Source: DATDCV01 sp036524155
GTDB lineage: Bacteria; Verrucomicrobiota; Verrucomicrobiia; Limisphaerales; UBA8199
Assembly (NCBI GenBank): GCA_036524155.1
Contig: DATDCV010000532.1
Coordinates: 1-20,852 of the forward strand
Length of the DNA: 20,852 bases
Direction of reading: 5' to 3'
How positions within the stretch are numbered: the first letter of the stretch is position 1; each line of letters starts with the position of its first letter. Under the pieces are notes generated by a model. It did not search any database. It saw nothing but the letters and a program-made list of their open reading frames with translations, and was not told the origin of the DNA. Shown here in pieces: positions 1 to 9,000 of the stretch. The position numbers and the translations under genes were made by a program.

Positions 1-33
1 GCGCGCTGGACTCGCTCCGGCGAGCCTACATCA

Positions 34-255
34 ATGCCCATGTTGCTCCTGGAGAACAAAGACTTTCACGAGTTTGTCGAGTTGTTAAACTCAAGCGGAG
101 TTAGGTACTTGGTGGTCGGTGGCGACGCCGGTTACCCGAGGTTCACGGGGGATCTCGACATATGGATTGCCGCAGACTCTGAGAATGCCTCCCTGTTTGC
201 CGGGGCCGTAAAGGATTTCGGGTTCGGTGAACTCAAACTTGTGCGAAATGACAAC
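34..255 (+). pseudogene. Remnant of a small MNT-type nucleotidyltransferase (DUF6036-like)
   Basis: The first 70 or so codons read as the N-terminus of the small nucleotidyltransferase-fold proteins that often act in toxin-antitoxin-like pairs. Visible are a helix with FVELLNSSGVRYLVVGG, the GG turn of the fold, and GDLDIWIA carrying the D-x-D metal-binding pair, followed by ENASLFAGAVKDFGFGELKL. Two signs point to decay. Between VVGG and GYPR only two residues remain (DA), where the family as I remember it has about six (a YAVAxH-like stretch). After ELKL the family resemblance stops and the frame runs into unrelated sequence, so the C-terminal half is gone. The 3' end overlaps the start region of the secreted protein downstream. 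The end coordinate marks where similarity fades, not a stop codon; the open frame continues to 357. Confidence 0.6.
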
Positions 256-262
256 GCTGCAG

Positions 263-1312
263 ATGAAGGGCATACATTCTTCCGTCATCGGCGTGATCCT
301 GGCGGTCCAGGGAGCGGGTGCGGCGATTCATCCGCGCGCGAGCGAGATCGTCCCTGACAACTTTGTTATACCCATACTGGTGGTCCATTACTTCCCGACG
401 AATGGTGCTAATGTGGATGTCCGGGTCACAGGCGACGTCGGCGAATCGCTCGAGGCGATTCGGGAGAAGACCCGGCGGCAGACAAGGGAAGCCATGGCGG
501 AGTTGGAGGACGGCTCTCGCTACCGTGGCTTTGTGGACTCCAACGCGGTGCCCGCGCTGCGTTACGAGGTGGCGGGCAGCTTCGAGTTTCTGGAGCCACT
601 GCCAACCTGGTCCAAGCCGGGGCACCGGACGCCGATGACGGATTATCGGAAGATCCTTGACCGGATCGGCATCAAAGATTGGGTGGAGAAGAAAGGAGTC
701 AAAGAGGTTTGGATCTGGGGGTATCACGGCGGCAAGGTGGACCTTTGGGAATCCAACATGGCCAGCCGTTTCGGTGACGTCAGCAACAGCGACCGCGACC
801 CAAAGGACCTGCCGGTGCTCGGCAAGACCTACACGGTTTACCATTACAATTACCAGCGGGGCACGTCCGAGGCGATTGAGGATCACATGCACCAGATCGA
901 AGCGGTCCTGAATTATTTTGACGGCCGGGACCGGACACCCGAAGACAAATGGTCCGGGTTGCTATTTTGGGGCCGGTTCGTCGGCAGCGACCGCACGCAC
1001 AAGATCGTTCGTCCGGGATGCGGTTGGGCACATTACCCGCCGAACGGCGAACGGGATTACGACTGGGCTAACTCTCGCTTCGTCGAGACGGACATGGACG
1101 ACTGGAAGCCGGATGGGTCAGGCAAGAAAACGCGACTGAACTGTGACAGGTGGAGCGGGAACAGCCTGCGCTGGTTCATCTACTGGATGCAGCACCTGCC
1201 CGGCCCCGACAATGGCCTTTCCTTTGAAGGCAGGCCGCTTCAGAACTGGTGGGTGTTTATCGGCGATTTCGACCTGGCCAAGGGCCGGAACCTGAAACTT
1301 GTGCGGGAGTAA
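263..1312 (+). CDS. Secreted conserved protein of unknown function
   Basis: The 349-residue product starts with a possible signal peptide (MKGIHSSVIGVILAVQGAGA, cleavage near residue 21). The ATG at 263 is preferred over an upstream GTG at 227 because it places this hydrophobic stretch at the N-terminus, although neither start has a clear ribosome binding site. Conserved-looking blocks are YRGF near 87-90, EFLEPLPT at 108-115, KEVWIWGYHGGKVDLWESNMAS at about 147-168, EDHMHQIEAVLNYF at 206-219, PGCGWAHYPPN at 251-261 and IYWMQHLPG at 306-314. From memory these match a family of uncharacterised secreted proteins in actinobacteria and related soil bacteria; I know of no assigned activity. The many Trp, His, Asp and Glu residues in these blocks would fit an extracellular enzyme or sugar-binding protein, but that is inference. 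It faces the next gene tail to tail, 15 nt apart, and no terminator hairpin is visible between them. Confidence 0.8.
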   Translation: MKGIHSSVIGVILAVQGAGAAIHPRASEIVPDNFVIPILVVHYFPTNGANVDVRVTGDVGESLEAIREKTRRQTREAMAELEDGSRYRGFVDSNAVPALRYEVAGSFEFLEPLPTWSKPGHRTPMTDYRKILDRIGIKDWVEKKGVKEVWIWGYHGGKVDLWESNMASRFGDVSNSDRDPKDLPVLGKTYTVYHYNYQRGTSEAIEDHMHQIEAVLNYFDGRDRTPEDKWSGLLFWGRFVGSDRTHKIVRPGCGWAHYPPNGERDYDWANSRFVETDMDDWKPDGSGKKTRLNCDRWSGNSLRWFIYWMQHLPGPDNGLSFEGRPLQNWWVFIGDFDLAKGRNLKLVRE

Positions 1313-1327
1313 GATCGAGCGCGGGCT

Positions 1328-2788
1328 TTAGTTTCTAATCACTGCGGTTCCCCGCCTTTGGAGCCTGATGGTCATCTCATTGGTTTGCCCTGGCGTCAAG
1401 ACGACACGCGCGACCCGTTGTGTGTCGCCCCAGGGCGTCTTTACTGGCGGCATGTCGAAATCAGGGTGGCTCACGGCGAACTCGCTCGCGTCGGCTGGCA
1501 AATTGCACACCACGGCGACTCCTTGGGCGTCGCTGGTTGCCTCGAATGGCGAGGAGAAACCGCGAGTGAGCCAGGGCTTCCTGCCAGCAAACCCATCCAG
1601 GGTGGTCCAAAGGTCGCTGCCAAAGACCCGCGTGCCATACCCTCCCCACACGACATTGGGCCAGAAGCTGACGGTGGCGCCTTTTAGGGGCTGGCCTTTA
1701 TCATCCAACACTATCGTCTTCAGTGCGGCAGCGGGTTCCATTTTCAAGGTGATGGACCGTCCCTCGCTCACGGACTCGAGCAGTTGCGGCACCCTGACAC
1801 CCGCATAGTTCGGCTTCGGAGGGCCGTTCTCACTGATATATCCATCACAAATCCCGACGATCTCCAGTTGCCCGGTCGGCAAGGGCCCAAGAACGAAATC
1901 GCCGTTGGAAGCCACCTCGCTCCACGTGTGCCACCTCAGCGAGTCCGGGCCAGGTTTTCCGTTTTCCGGCCACACCTCGGCGATGACACGTCCGCCCGAG
2001 ACAGGGCGGGGTACTTTGATGTCGAGCTTTCCGTTCAACCGCAGCCCGGGTTTCAACTCGAGCCGGAATTCGTTGGTTTGTCCCACGTTCGCCTGGAACT
2101 GGACCAAGTCGCTAAAATGGGCCACTCCCTCCTCGCTTACCCAAACCAAGCGGAGCATCCGAGGCCCGGGAGGTACCCGCCGGGTGAGCAACGAGCCATC
2201 CGGCATTTGCCGCCAGGCGTTGGTGTCCGTAGCCCACATGCCGGAGACCTCCGCAAAGATGCCAGTGAGAACCACCAGCCCGGCGCCCTTATAGCCAGCA
2301 ACTTTCACGATAGCCCCCGGCTGCAGCACCACCGGGTCCACCGTGAAGGGTTTGTGACGCCACAGCGCCATGGCCCAGAACAACACTCGTTGGTGAAGAG
2401 GCGTGCTGGAGGTTGGCGTGGCGGAAACTCTCCGAATGGGTTGGTCCGGGACAAAGTCCGGGTGGTTGACGGAAAAACTGATTTCGCCGGTCTCCAACCG
2501 CTCGCTCACATAGAAAGGATAGGCCACTCGCGCATACCCGTCCTTACCGGTCGCCACCTCGGATGGTTTCACCGGGTAACGATCCTCTACCCAAAGATAG
2601 TGGCCGCCCGTCTTCTTCGGCTTCAGCCCGTCCGGTTTAATGACCGCGCCGGCAACCGGCTTTCCGCTCGGGTCCAGTACCCTGATTAGCGCGACTGGAA
2701 ACGATCGATGTGCGCGCAGCCAAAGACCGACGAGAAACACCAGAACAACGGCCCCCAACACCAGAATCGTTATTCGAAGGCGGTTCAT
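1328..2788 (-). CDS. Membrane-anchored protein with carboxypeptidase regulatory-like domains
   Basis: This 486-residue product has an N-terminal anchor (residues about 5-24, ITILVLGAVVLVFLVGLWL) followed by a long extracytoplasmic part. Two stretches resemble the Ig-like carboxypeptidase-regulatory (CarboxypepD_reg/DUF4198-type) fold: one right after the anchor (VALIRVLDPSGKPVAGAVI) and one near the C-terminus (LKTIVLDDKGQPLKGATVSF). The middle contains further beta-rich sequence with KLDIKVPRPVSGGRVIAEV. No catalytic motif is visible. The chosen ATG overlaps the stop codon of the upstream carboxypeptidase gene as ATGA. A TTG 51 nt further upstream is in frame, but it would add 17 residues lying inside the upstream gene. 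The tight overlap implies translational coupling, so the protein probably works at the cell surface with the secreted peptidase, perhaps as a scaffold or binding module. That role is inferred from position only. Confidence 0.8.
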   Translation of the reverse strand: MNRLRITILVLGAVVLVFLVGLWLRAHRSFPVALIRVLDPSGKPVAGAVIKPDGLKPKKTGGHYLWVEDRYPVKPSEVATGKDGYARVAYPFYVSERLETGEISFSVNHPDFVPDQPIRRVSATPTSSTPLHQRVLFWAMALWRHKPFTVDPVVLQPGAIVKVAGYKGAGLVVLTGIFAEVSGMWATDTNAWRQMPDGSLLTRRVPPGPRMLRLVWVSEEGVAHFSDLVQFQANVGQTNEFRLELKPGLRLNGKLDIKVPRPVSGGRVIAEVWPENGKPGPDSLRWHTWSEVASNGDFVLGPLPTGQLEIVGICDGYISENGPPKPNYAGVRVPQLLESVSEGRSITLKMEPAAALKTIVLDDKGQPLKGATVSFWPNVVWGGYGTRVFGSDLWTTLDGFAGRKPWLTRGFSSPFEATSDAQGVAVVCNLPADASEFAVSHPDFDMPPVKTPWGDTQRVARVVLTPGQTNEMTIRLQRRGTAVIRN

Positions 2789-4026
2789 TCGAAATAATCG
2801 TAGAAAACCTGCGCTAACGCTGCGCCGTAAGCCTCCCAATGCCGACCCGAAGGATAGTCCTTCAAGCCTTGAATCCAGTTGCAGTTGAATTCATGAACCA
2901 CGGCGTCGATCCTGTAACGTTCGAGCCAGCCGTCACCGAGGGTGCCGGAGTTGCGAAAGCCTCCCGGGGTGCTGCCCTCGGTGAACCAGGTGTGTTGGCG
3001 CAGCAACCGCTCCAATAATGCCATCCGCTCCAGGTACTGGCTCAGATTGGGCACGGGCGGCTGGCTGAGGTGGAGTTGACCGCCACCGTCGTTATGCAAT
3101 TCCAGCGCGAGGTTCGGAGCCTGGCCAGCTTTGATCATTTTCTCGAGCCACTTTTCGAGCGCGTAATTCTCGGGAGCCAGATCCGGATCGGCGGGCTTAT
3201 CCCAATCGCGGTTGAGATCCCGGCCGCGAAGGTTGAAGCGAGTGAGTCCGCGCGCGACACCATCCTTGTCGGCCATCGGCAGGATGTAAACGCAATAGCG
3301 CTTCAAGTATTCCCGAGCTTGCTTGTCACCCTGAAGCAGTCGGTGGGTAAGACCCTGGACAACCCAACTGCTGCCGGCTTCCCACGGATGCGCTCGCGCA
3401 CGGAGGAAGACTCGGCATTTGGCTCGGGGGTTTCCGATACGCACGATCTCCAGCGGGTGTCCCTCGACGGTTTTGCCGATAACGTCGACGGCAACCAGGC
3501 GGTTTGTCCTGATTGAGACAAGCAGCCGCTCGAGGTCGGACAGGCGATACGGTTCGACGCGCGCCACATACAGTTCGGGGCTGGGCATGCGGATCCTGAG
3601 CTGTACTCGATCTTCCGGGAGACTCTCCGTGGGAACGGATGTCCAGTCGCGCCCGTTCTCCGAGATGACCGCCGTCTTCAATTCCTTTGCTACCGACCCG
3701 GGGCGTCCGTTCCAGACATTGTCCAGGTTTTTGAATTCCAGCGTGAGTTGCGAGCCGGTTTTTGCCTGAACCAGGAAATGAAAGTGTCCGGCGGCGCGGT
3801 TGGGCGAAGAGCGTTCGTGGTCGTAAAGCAGGTGAACGTAGATGACCCCGTCCGGTCCGACATCGTACCAGATCGGCGAGGAGTTCTCGAAGCTCGTGTC
3901 GATGTACTGCAGGTCCGTGCTGGCGGAGTTCGTTTGGGCAGCCACTGAACCCGTGAAGGTCAAGACACCCAGCCACAGCATCGGCAGGGCAGCGAACACG
4001 TAGCGTCGGCACCAGGCGTTTCGCAT
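2785..4026 (-). CDS. Secreted M14-family zinc carboxypeptidase
   Basis: The 413-residue precursor carries a Sec signal peptide (about residues 1-30, ending GSVAA-Q). An N-terminal beta-sandwich-like region (about 40-160) precedes the peptidase domain, as in Nna1/AGBL-like cytosolic carboxypeptidases. The metallopeptidase signature is readable: the zinc ligands H213 and E216 in RAHPWEAGS, the substrate-binding N272-R273 in RGRDLNRDW, the third zinc ligand H311 in ALELHNDGGG, and the catalytic glutamate probably E379 in AVVHEFNCNW. All key residues of an active M14 enzyme therefore appear intact. It should remove C-terminal amino acids from peptides outside the cytoplasm. The start codon abuts the stop of the gamma-glutamyltransferase gene (TAAATG), and its own stop overlaps the next gene, so the three genes form one unit. 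The exact M14 subfamily and side-chain preference cannot be read from the sequence. Confidence 0.9.
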   Translation of the reverse strand: MRNAWCRRYVFAALPMLWLGVLTFTGSVAAQTNSASTDLQYIDTSFENSSPIWYDVGPDGVIYVHLLYDHERSSPNRAAGHFHFLVQAKTGSQLTLEFKNLDNVWNGRPGSVAKELKTAVISENGRDWTSVPTESLPEDRVQLRIRMPSPELYVARVEPYRLSDLERLLVSIRTNRLVAVDVIGKTVEGHPLEIVRIGNPRAKCRVFLRARAHPWEAGSSWVVQGLTHRLLQGDKQAREYLKRYCVYILPMADKDGVARGLTRFNLRGRDLNRDWDKPADPDLAPENYALEKWLEKMIKAGQAPNLALELHNDGGGQLHLSQPPVPNLSQYLERMALLERLLRQHTWFTEGSTPGGFRNSGTLGDGWLERYRIDAVVHEFNCNWIQGLKDYPSGRHWEAYGAALAQVFYDYFE

Positions 4027-5742
4027 TTAATATCCTCTCGCAGTGCCTTCGGTGCGGGGATCGGCCGCGCCCTCAAGCCAGCCGCTCGCCGCGACAATGG
4101 CCGCGACTTCGCCCTGGCGCGGCATGATCTTCACGTTGTGTCCGCGCGCTTTCAACCGCTCGATGGTGTCAGGCGAAAATCCTCGTTCCACCTCGAGTTG
4201 ATCCGGCATCCACTGATGGTGGAAACGAGGGGAGTCAACGGCGTCGGTGACGTTCATCTTGAAGTCGATCAGGTTCACAAGCACTTCAAGCACGGTATTG
4301 ATGATCGTGGGTCCGCCTGGGGTGCCGAGGACCGCGAAGAGCCGGCCATCGCGCAGGACGATGGTAGGTGTCATCGACGAGAGGGGAGTTTTGCGGGGAG
4401 ATATCGCGTTGGCGTCGCTCTCGTAGGCCATCTGCCCCAGATTGGGCGCACCGAGCTTGAGAGAAAAATCGTCCATTTCGTTGTTGAGGAGCACGCCGGT
4501 GCCGGCGGCAGTGACGCCGCTGCCGTAGCCGCCGTTGAGCGTATAGGTCACCGCGACGGCATTCCCGGCCGCATCGACAATCGAGTAGTGCGTAGTTTGA
4601 CGGCTCTCGTGGGACGCCAGGGTTCCCGCGGAGATTGCCGTGCTCGGAGAGGCCTTTTCGGGGTCGATGGTCTGACGCCGGTCGGCGATATACTTCGGGT
4701 CGAGGAGCAACGCGGTGGGAACGTTGTAGAAGTCAGGGTCGCCCAGGTAACGGCTGCGGTCGGCGAAAAAGCGGCGCATGGCCTCCGCCAGGTAATGAGT
4801 CGTCCGGGCAGAGCCGGCCCCCGCTTTTTCGAAGTCGGTCGGCTCCAGCATGCCGAGCATTTGCAGGATTCCCACACCGCCGGAACTGGGCGGCGGCGCC
4901 GTGATGATCGAGTAGCCGCGATAGGTACCCGTCAACGGATGGCGCTCAACCACCTTATAAGCCCGGAGGTCGTCGAGTGTGATCAACCCGCCGTGGGCCT
5001 GCATGTCGGCAGCGATGAGCCGGGCAGTCTCGCCTTCATAAAAGTCCTTTGCGCCGCTTTTCATCAGGCGCCTCAGCGTGCGCGCCAGTTCAGGCTGCTT
5101 GAGGATCTCACCGGGTTCATAGAGCCGGCCATTCCGCAGGAAGATTCGCCTGGAGTCGGAGGGCAGGCTGAGCCGATCCTGGTTCGCCTTCAGCCCGCGC
5201 GCAAGGCTGTAGGAAAGCGGAAAGCCTTTGGACGCCAACTGCACGGCAGGTTTCACCAGTTGAGCCCAGGGTTTTCCACCATACTTGCGGTGAGCGAATT
5301 CCAAGCCGCGCGGCGTACCGGGCACACCCGAAGCTCGGTAACCGACGTCACTGTCTTTTGTCGGTCTGCCTTCAGTATCGAGATACATATCACGATGCGC
5401 CCCGCCCGGCGCACGCTCGCGAAAATCGATAAATGTGGTTCGACCGTCAGCGAGGCGGATGAGCATAAAGCCGCCCCCGCCGAGGTTGCCGGCCGAGGGA
5501 TGGGTCACTGCCAGCGCGAGTCCCACGGCAACGGCGGCGTCGACGGCGTTGCCGCCACTCTGCAAAGTGGCGACGCCGACATCTGTCGCATGGGGCTCGA
5601 CCGTCACCACCATGGCCTGACGGGCCCGGACCGGCTCGTGCGCCGTGAGCGGCGCGAAGCCCGTTGAGATCCAGAGCGCGGCGATCGCCCCAAAGACACG
5701 ACGTGTTCCCAGGACCTGATTGGGTGGCAAGCCAGGATGCAT
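4027..5742 (-). CDS. ggt: Gamma-glutamyltransferase (gamma-glutamyltranspeptidase)
   Basis: This 571-residue enzyme hydrolyses or transfers the gamma-glutamyl group of glutathione and related compounds in the periplasm. Like its homologues it should be made as a proenzyme that cuts itself before a threonine. The precursor has an N-terminal signal sequence (about residues 14-34). Conserved marks are ESGGN-like LQSGGNAVDAAVAVGLAL near 60-77, NLGGGGFML at 86-94, and FRERAP at 107-112 with the substrate-binding Arg109. The processing site and nucleophile Thr383 lie in SRQTTHYSIVD. Further marks are NNEMDDFS at 420-427, PLSSMTP at 453-459 with the paired serines, and the oxyanion GTPGG at 473-477. 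The lid-loop stretch between MDDFS and PLSSM is present, as in the E. coli enzyme. Length and motif order are normal, so I expect an active enzyme. It is first in a three-gene operon with the M14 peptidase, which suggests degradation of peptides and glutathione-like compounds. Confidence 0.96.
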   Translation of the reverse strand: MHPGLPPNQVLGTRRVFGAIAALWISTGFAPLTAHEPVRARQAMVVTVEPHATDVGVATLQSGGNAVDAAVAVGLALAVTHPSAGNLGGGGFMLIRLADGRTTFIDFRERAPGGAHRDMYLDTEGRPTKDSDVGYRASGVPGTPRGLEFAHRKYGGKPWAQLVKPAVQLASKGFPLSYSLARGLKANQDRLSLPSDSRRIFLRNGRLYEPGEILKQPELARTLRRLMKSGAKDFYEGETARLIAADMQAHGGLITLDDLRAYKVVERHPLTGTYRGYSIITAPPPSSGGVGILQMLGMLEPTDFEKAGAGSARTTHYLAEAMRRFFADRSRYLGDPDFYNVPTALLLDPKYIADRRQTIDPEKASPSTAISAGTLASHESRQTTHYSIVDAAGNAVAVTYTLNGGYGSGVTAAGTGVLLNNEMDDFSLKLGAPNLGQMAYESDANAISPRKTPLSSMTPTIVLRDGRLFAVLGTPGGPTIINTVLEVLVNLIDFKMNVTDAVDSPRFHHQWMPDQLEVERGFSPDTIERLKARGHNVKIMPRQGEVAAIVAASGWLEGAADPRTEGTARGY

Positions 5743-6066
5743 GCAATGGCACGTTCTTCGGCTGGGCGACGGAGATCAAGAGTTTTCGTGGAAGGAGCCT
5801 CATTGGACGAAACGCTTCGCGAACCCGGATGCGTTGCGAATTGCGCCCCAGCGTTTGGAGTGCGCGCAGCTTGCTGCCGTTTTCGGTTCGCTAAACAGAC
5901 GAAAGGAATCTTCCACTCTTTCGGTTTTTATGTTTGACGCGGCATCGCAGACTCTGATGATCCGATCATTTGATTTGCGCACCATGGGCGCTGGAAAATC
6001 GCGCTGCGGGTTGCGGTTCCAGGTGATGCCGATGACCAGGGCGACCTCACGGTGCGAACGAATACC
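5743..6066. other. Divergent intergenic region with repeat-like sequence
   Basis: The 324 bp lie between the start of ggt (leftward) and the start of the GH2-like gene (rightward), so both promoters must lie here. Several short frames are open across it, but none has a domain or convincing start, and I do not call a gene. The part from about 5807 to 5923 resembles the short interspersed intergenic repeats I associate with Verrucomicrobiota genomes. It contains a small perfect hairpin at 5866-5877 (GCAGC TT GCTGC) and a 6-bp stem at 5900-5923 (CGAAAG/CTTTCG) followed by a T-run. The 11-mer GCTAAACAGAC at 5890-5900 recurs at 13558-13568. Confidence 0.45.
5934..5961 (+). promoter_or_regulatory. 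Candidate sigma70-like promoter for the GH2-like gene
   Basis: TTGACG (five of six consensus -35 bases) is followed after 16 bp by GATGAT (four of six -10 bases), about 105 bp in front of the chosen start codon of the GH2-like gene. The spacing is acceptable and the site lies in the divergent intergenic region, but matches of this quality arise by chance. Confidence 0.2.
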
Positions 6067-9000
6067 ATGAAGATCGACACACGAACACTGCTGGGGGTTT
6101 CGGCTCTGTTGTTCATCCCGTTAACCGGCTCGGGCCAGGACGTAACCGCGGTTTCGCTGCCGCAAGGTGTCCGGGCGGTTTGGGACCTGGGCCAGGCTTA
6201 CCGCGAAGCCACGCCCACGCGCGAGCGCGTTTGTTTGAACGGATTGTGGCGCTGGCAACCCGCAAAAGAAATCGGCGAGAGAGTGCCCACCGGGCGATGG
6301 GGATACTTCAAAGTTCCCGGCTGCTGGCCCGGAATTACGGACTACATGCAAAAGGACTGCCAGACTTTGTATGCGCATCCCGACTGGAAGGACGTGAGAC
6401 TGGGCGAGGTTACCGCCGCCTGGTATCAACGCGAATTCAGCGTGCCTACGAATTGGGGGGGGCGCCGGATCGCGCTTTCGCTGGATTACCTGAACTCGTT
6501 CGCGACGGTGGCGGTGGATGGCCAGAAGGCCGGCGAACTTCGGTTTTCCGGTGGCGAGGTGGACCTCACAACTCTTTGTCGCCCGGGTGGACGGCACCTG
6601 CTGAGCATCGCCGTCATCGCGATGCCATTGAAAGGAGTGATGCTCTCTTATAGCGACACCTTCGGCGCGAGGAAGATCCAGGGCCGGGTGGAACGCCGCG
6701 GGCTTTGCGGGGATGTTTACCTCGTCGGGGAGCCTGCGAGCGCTCGAGTGGCGAACGTGAAAGTGAGTACGTCGGTGCGCAACTGGACCATCGGGTTCGA
6801 CGCAGCGCTGCAAGGGCTGGAACCACAATCTCAGTATACGCTTCGCGCGAATGTCACCGACCACGGCCGGGACGTGAAGGAAATCACCAGCCCGCGCTTC
6901 AAAGGGGGCGACGTTGAAGGCGGCCGATTTTCGTTCACCGGGAGCTGGAAGGCGGACAAACTGTGGGACACGCACACTCCCACGAACGCTTACGAGGCCA
7001 GCCTCTCGCTGCTCGACGCCCGCGGCCGGGTCCTCGACACTGCGTTGCCCGAGCGGTTCGGATTTCGCGAGTTCTGGATTGACGGCCGGGACTTCTACCT
7101 GAACGGCAGCCGCATCTTTCTGTGTGCCGTCCCGCTCGACAACGCGCAAATGGGAGCGGCCTGGGCGACTTACGAGGGGACACGAGAAAGCCTCCAGCGC
7201 CTGAAGAGCTTCGGTGTCAACTTTGTTTACACGCACAATTACGGTTGTGAGCCCGGGACACATTTGAGTTTCGCGGAGGTGTTAAGGGCCGCCGACGATG
7301 AGGGCATGTTGGTTTCGTTTTCCCAGCCGCACTTCGGGCAGTATGACTGGAAAGCCGCCGATGCGGACCAAAATAACGGTTACGCGCGGCATGCGGCGTT
7401 TTACGTGCGCGTGGCGCAGAACCACCCGTCGGTCGTGTGCTACTCGATGAGCCATAACGCTACCGGCACGGAGGAATCGATGAACCCGGACATGATCGAC
7501 GGGGTGCAGGACGCGCGCAACCAGTGGTCGGCTAACAATGTGAAACAGGCGTTGCGGGCGGAGGCGATCGTGAGGGCACTGGACCCGAGCCGCATCGTTT
7601 ACCATCACTCGTCGGGGAACCTCAGCTCGATGCACACGGCGAATTTCTACGCCAACTTCGCGCCGATCCAGGAAATGTCGGATTGGTTCGAACACTGGGC
7701 AACCACCGGCGTGAAGCCGGTGTTTCTGTGCGAGTATGGGGTGCCGATTGCGTGGGACTGGATGATGTATCGCGGCTGGTACAAAGGCGTGCGGACTTTT
7801 GGCAGCGCCGTGGTGCCCTGGGAACTCTGCATGGCGGAGTGGAACGCGCAGTTTCTGGGCGACCGGGCTTATCAAATCACTGATGTCGAGAGAGATTGTC
7901 TGCGTTGGGAAGCCAAACGTTTCCGCGACGGCCCATTGTGGCACCGGTGGGATTATCCGCGGAACGCCATCGAATCTCCCGATTTCGAGCAACGCAACGC
8001 GATCTTCACGATGTACCTGACGGACAACCTGCGCGCATTTCGGACGTGGGGCGTATCGGCGTTTTGTCCCTGGGACCACGGTCTTTTCTGGAAATTGCGC
8101 GAAGCCGCGAACCGTACCCGCAAGGACTTGAAAGTGGACTGGGACGATTTGCAGCGGCCCGGTCTGAGTCCGGATTACGTGGAGGACCAGATGGCATGGA
8201 TGAACACGTCGTTCGAGCGGGCGGATTGGCTTCCCACCTCGGCGGCGCAGGCGCTCTACCGGAACAACCTGCCGCTGCTCGCCTACCTCGGCGGCAAACC
8301 GGCGGCCTTCACCAGCAAGGACCACAATTTCCTCCCCGGCGACAAGATCGAGAAGCAAATCATCGTGATCAATAACTCGCGGCAGACAATTGCCGCTGAA
8401 TGCGTTTGGTCGTTCGCGCTGCCCAAGCCGATTTCCGGACGGCAGCAAGCGCGTGTGGCAACCGGCCAACAATTACGGGTGCCGGTGACTTTCGCGCTCC
8501 CTGCGCAGACCGAACCCGGCCAGTACGAGCTGACGGCCACGGTGAGGTTCTCCAATGGGGAAGTTCAGAGAGACACGTTTGCCATCGATGTCCTGCCGCG
8601 TCCGAAGCCGGTTGATGCTAATGCGAAAATCGCCCTGTTCGACCCGAAGGGAGAGACAGGGAAACTGATGAAGAGTTTGGGGGTCGAGTGCGCTCCAGTG
8701 GATGGTGGGACCGATCTGTCGGGCTACGATGTCTTGATCGTAGGCCAGGGAGCGTTGGCGCCGGATTCGCCGGGGCCCGACGTCGGCCGCGTGCGCGATG
8801 GTCTGAAAGTGATCGTGTTCGAGCAGTCTTCTGAAACGCTCGAACAAAGGTTCGGGTTCCGGGTGGCAGAATACGGGCTGCGCCGCGTGTTCAAGCGGGT
8901 GCCGGATCACCCCCTGCTCGAAGGGATCGGCGATGACCAGTTGCGGGACTGGTGTGGCCAGGCAACCCTGCTTCCGCCAAAACTCAAATACGTGATCGGC

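Noticed and set aside
3..103. Open frame at the window start reading ALDSLRRAYINAHVAP, possibly the end of an upstream gene
   Set aside because: Only 33 codons before a stop, with no recognisable family; it overlaps the better supported nucleotidyltransferase frame.
1784..2689. 301-codon open frame on the plus strand opposite the anchored regulatory-domain protein
   Set aside because: It has no domain pattern and its composition is that of an antisense shadow. The minus-strand frame has a membrane anchor and operon coupling.
4138..5667. 509-codon open frame on the plus strand opposite ggt
   Set aside because: It is antisense to a gene with all gamma-glutamyltransferase motifs; the long frame is an effect of high GC content.
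5900..5930. Hairpin CGAAAG/CTTTCG followed by TTTTT as a plus-strand terminator
   Set aside because: The stem is short, the loop is 12 nt, and no plus-strand gene ends upstream, so a terminator has no purpose here.
5720..6070. 116-codon open frame in the ggt/GH2 intergenic region
   Set aside because: No family, no ribosome binding site, and it covers the repeat-like sequence and both promoter regions.
7282..8472. 396-codon minus-strand frame inside the GH2-like gene
   Set aside because: His/Arg/Pro-rich composition typical of antisense frames; it lies wholly inside a well supported gene.
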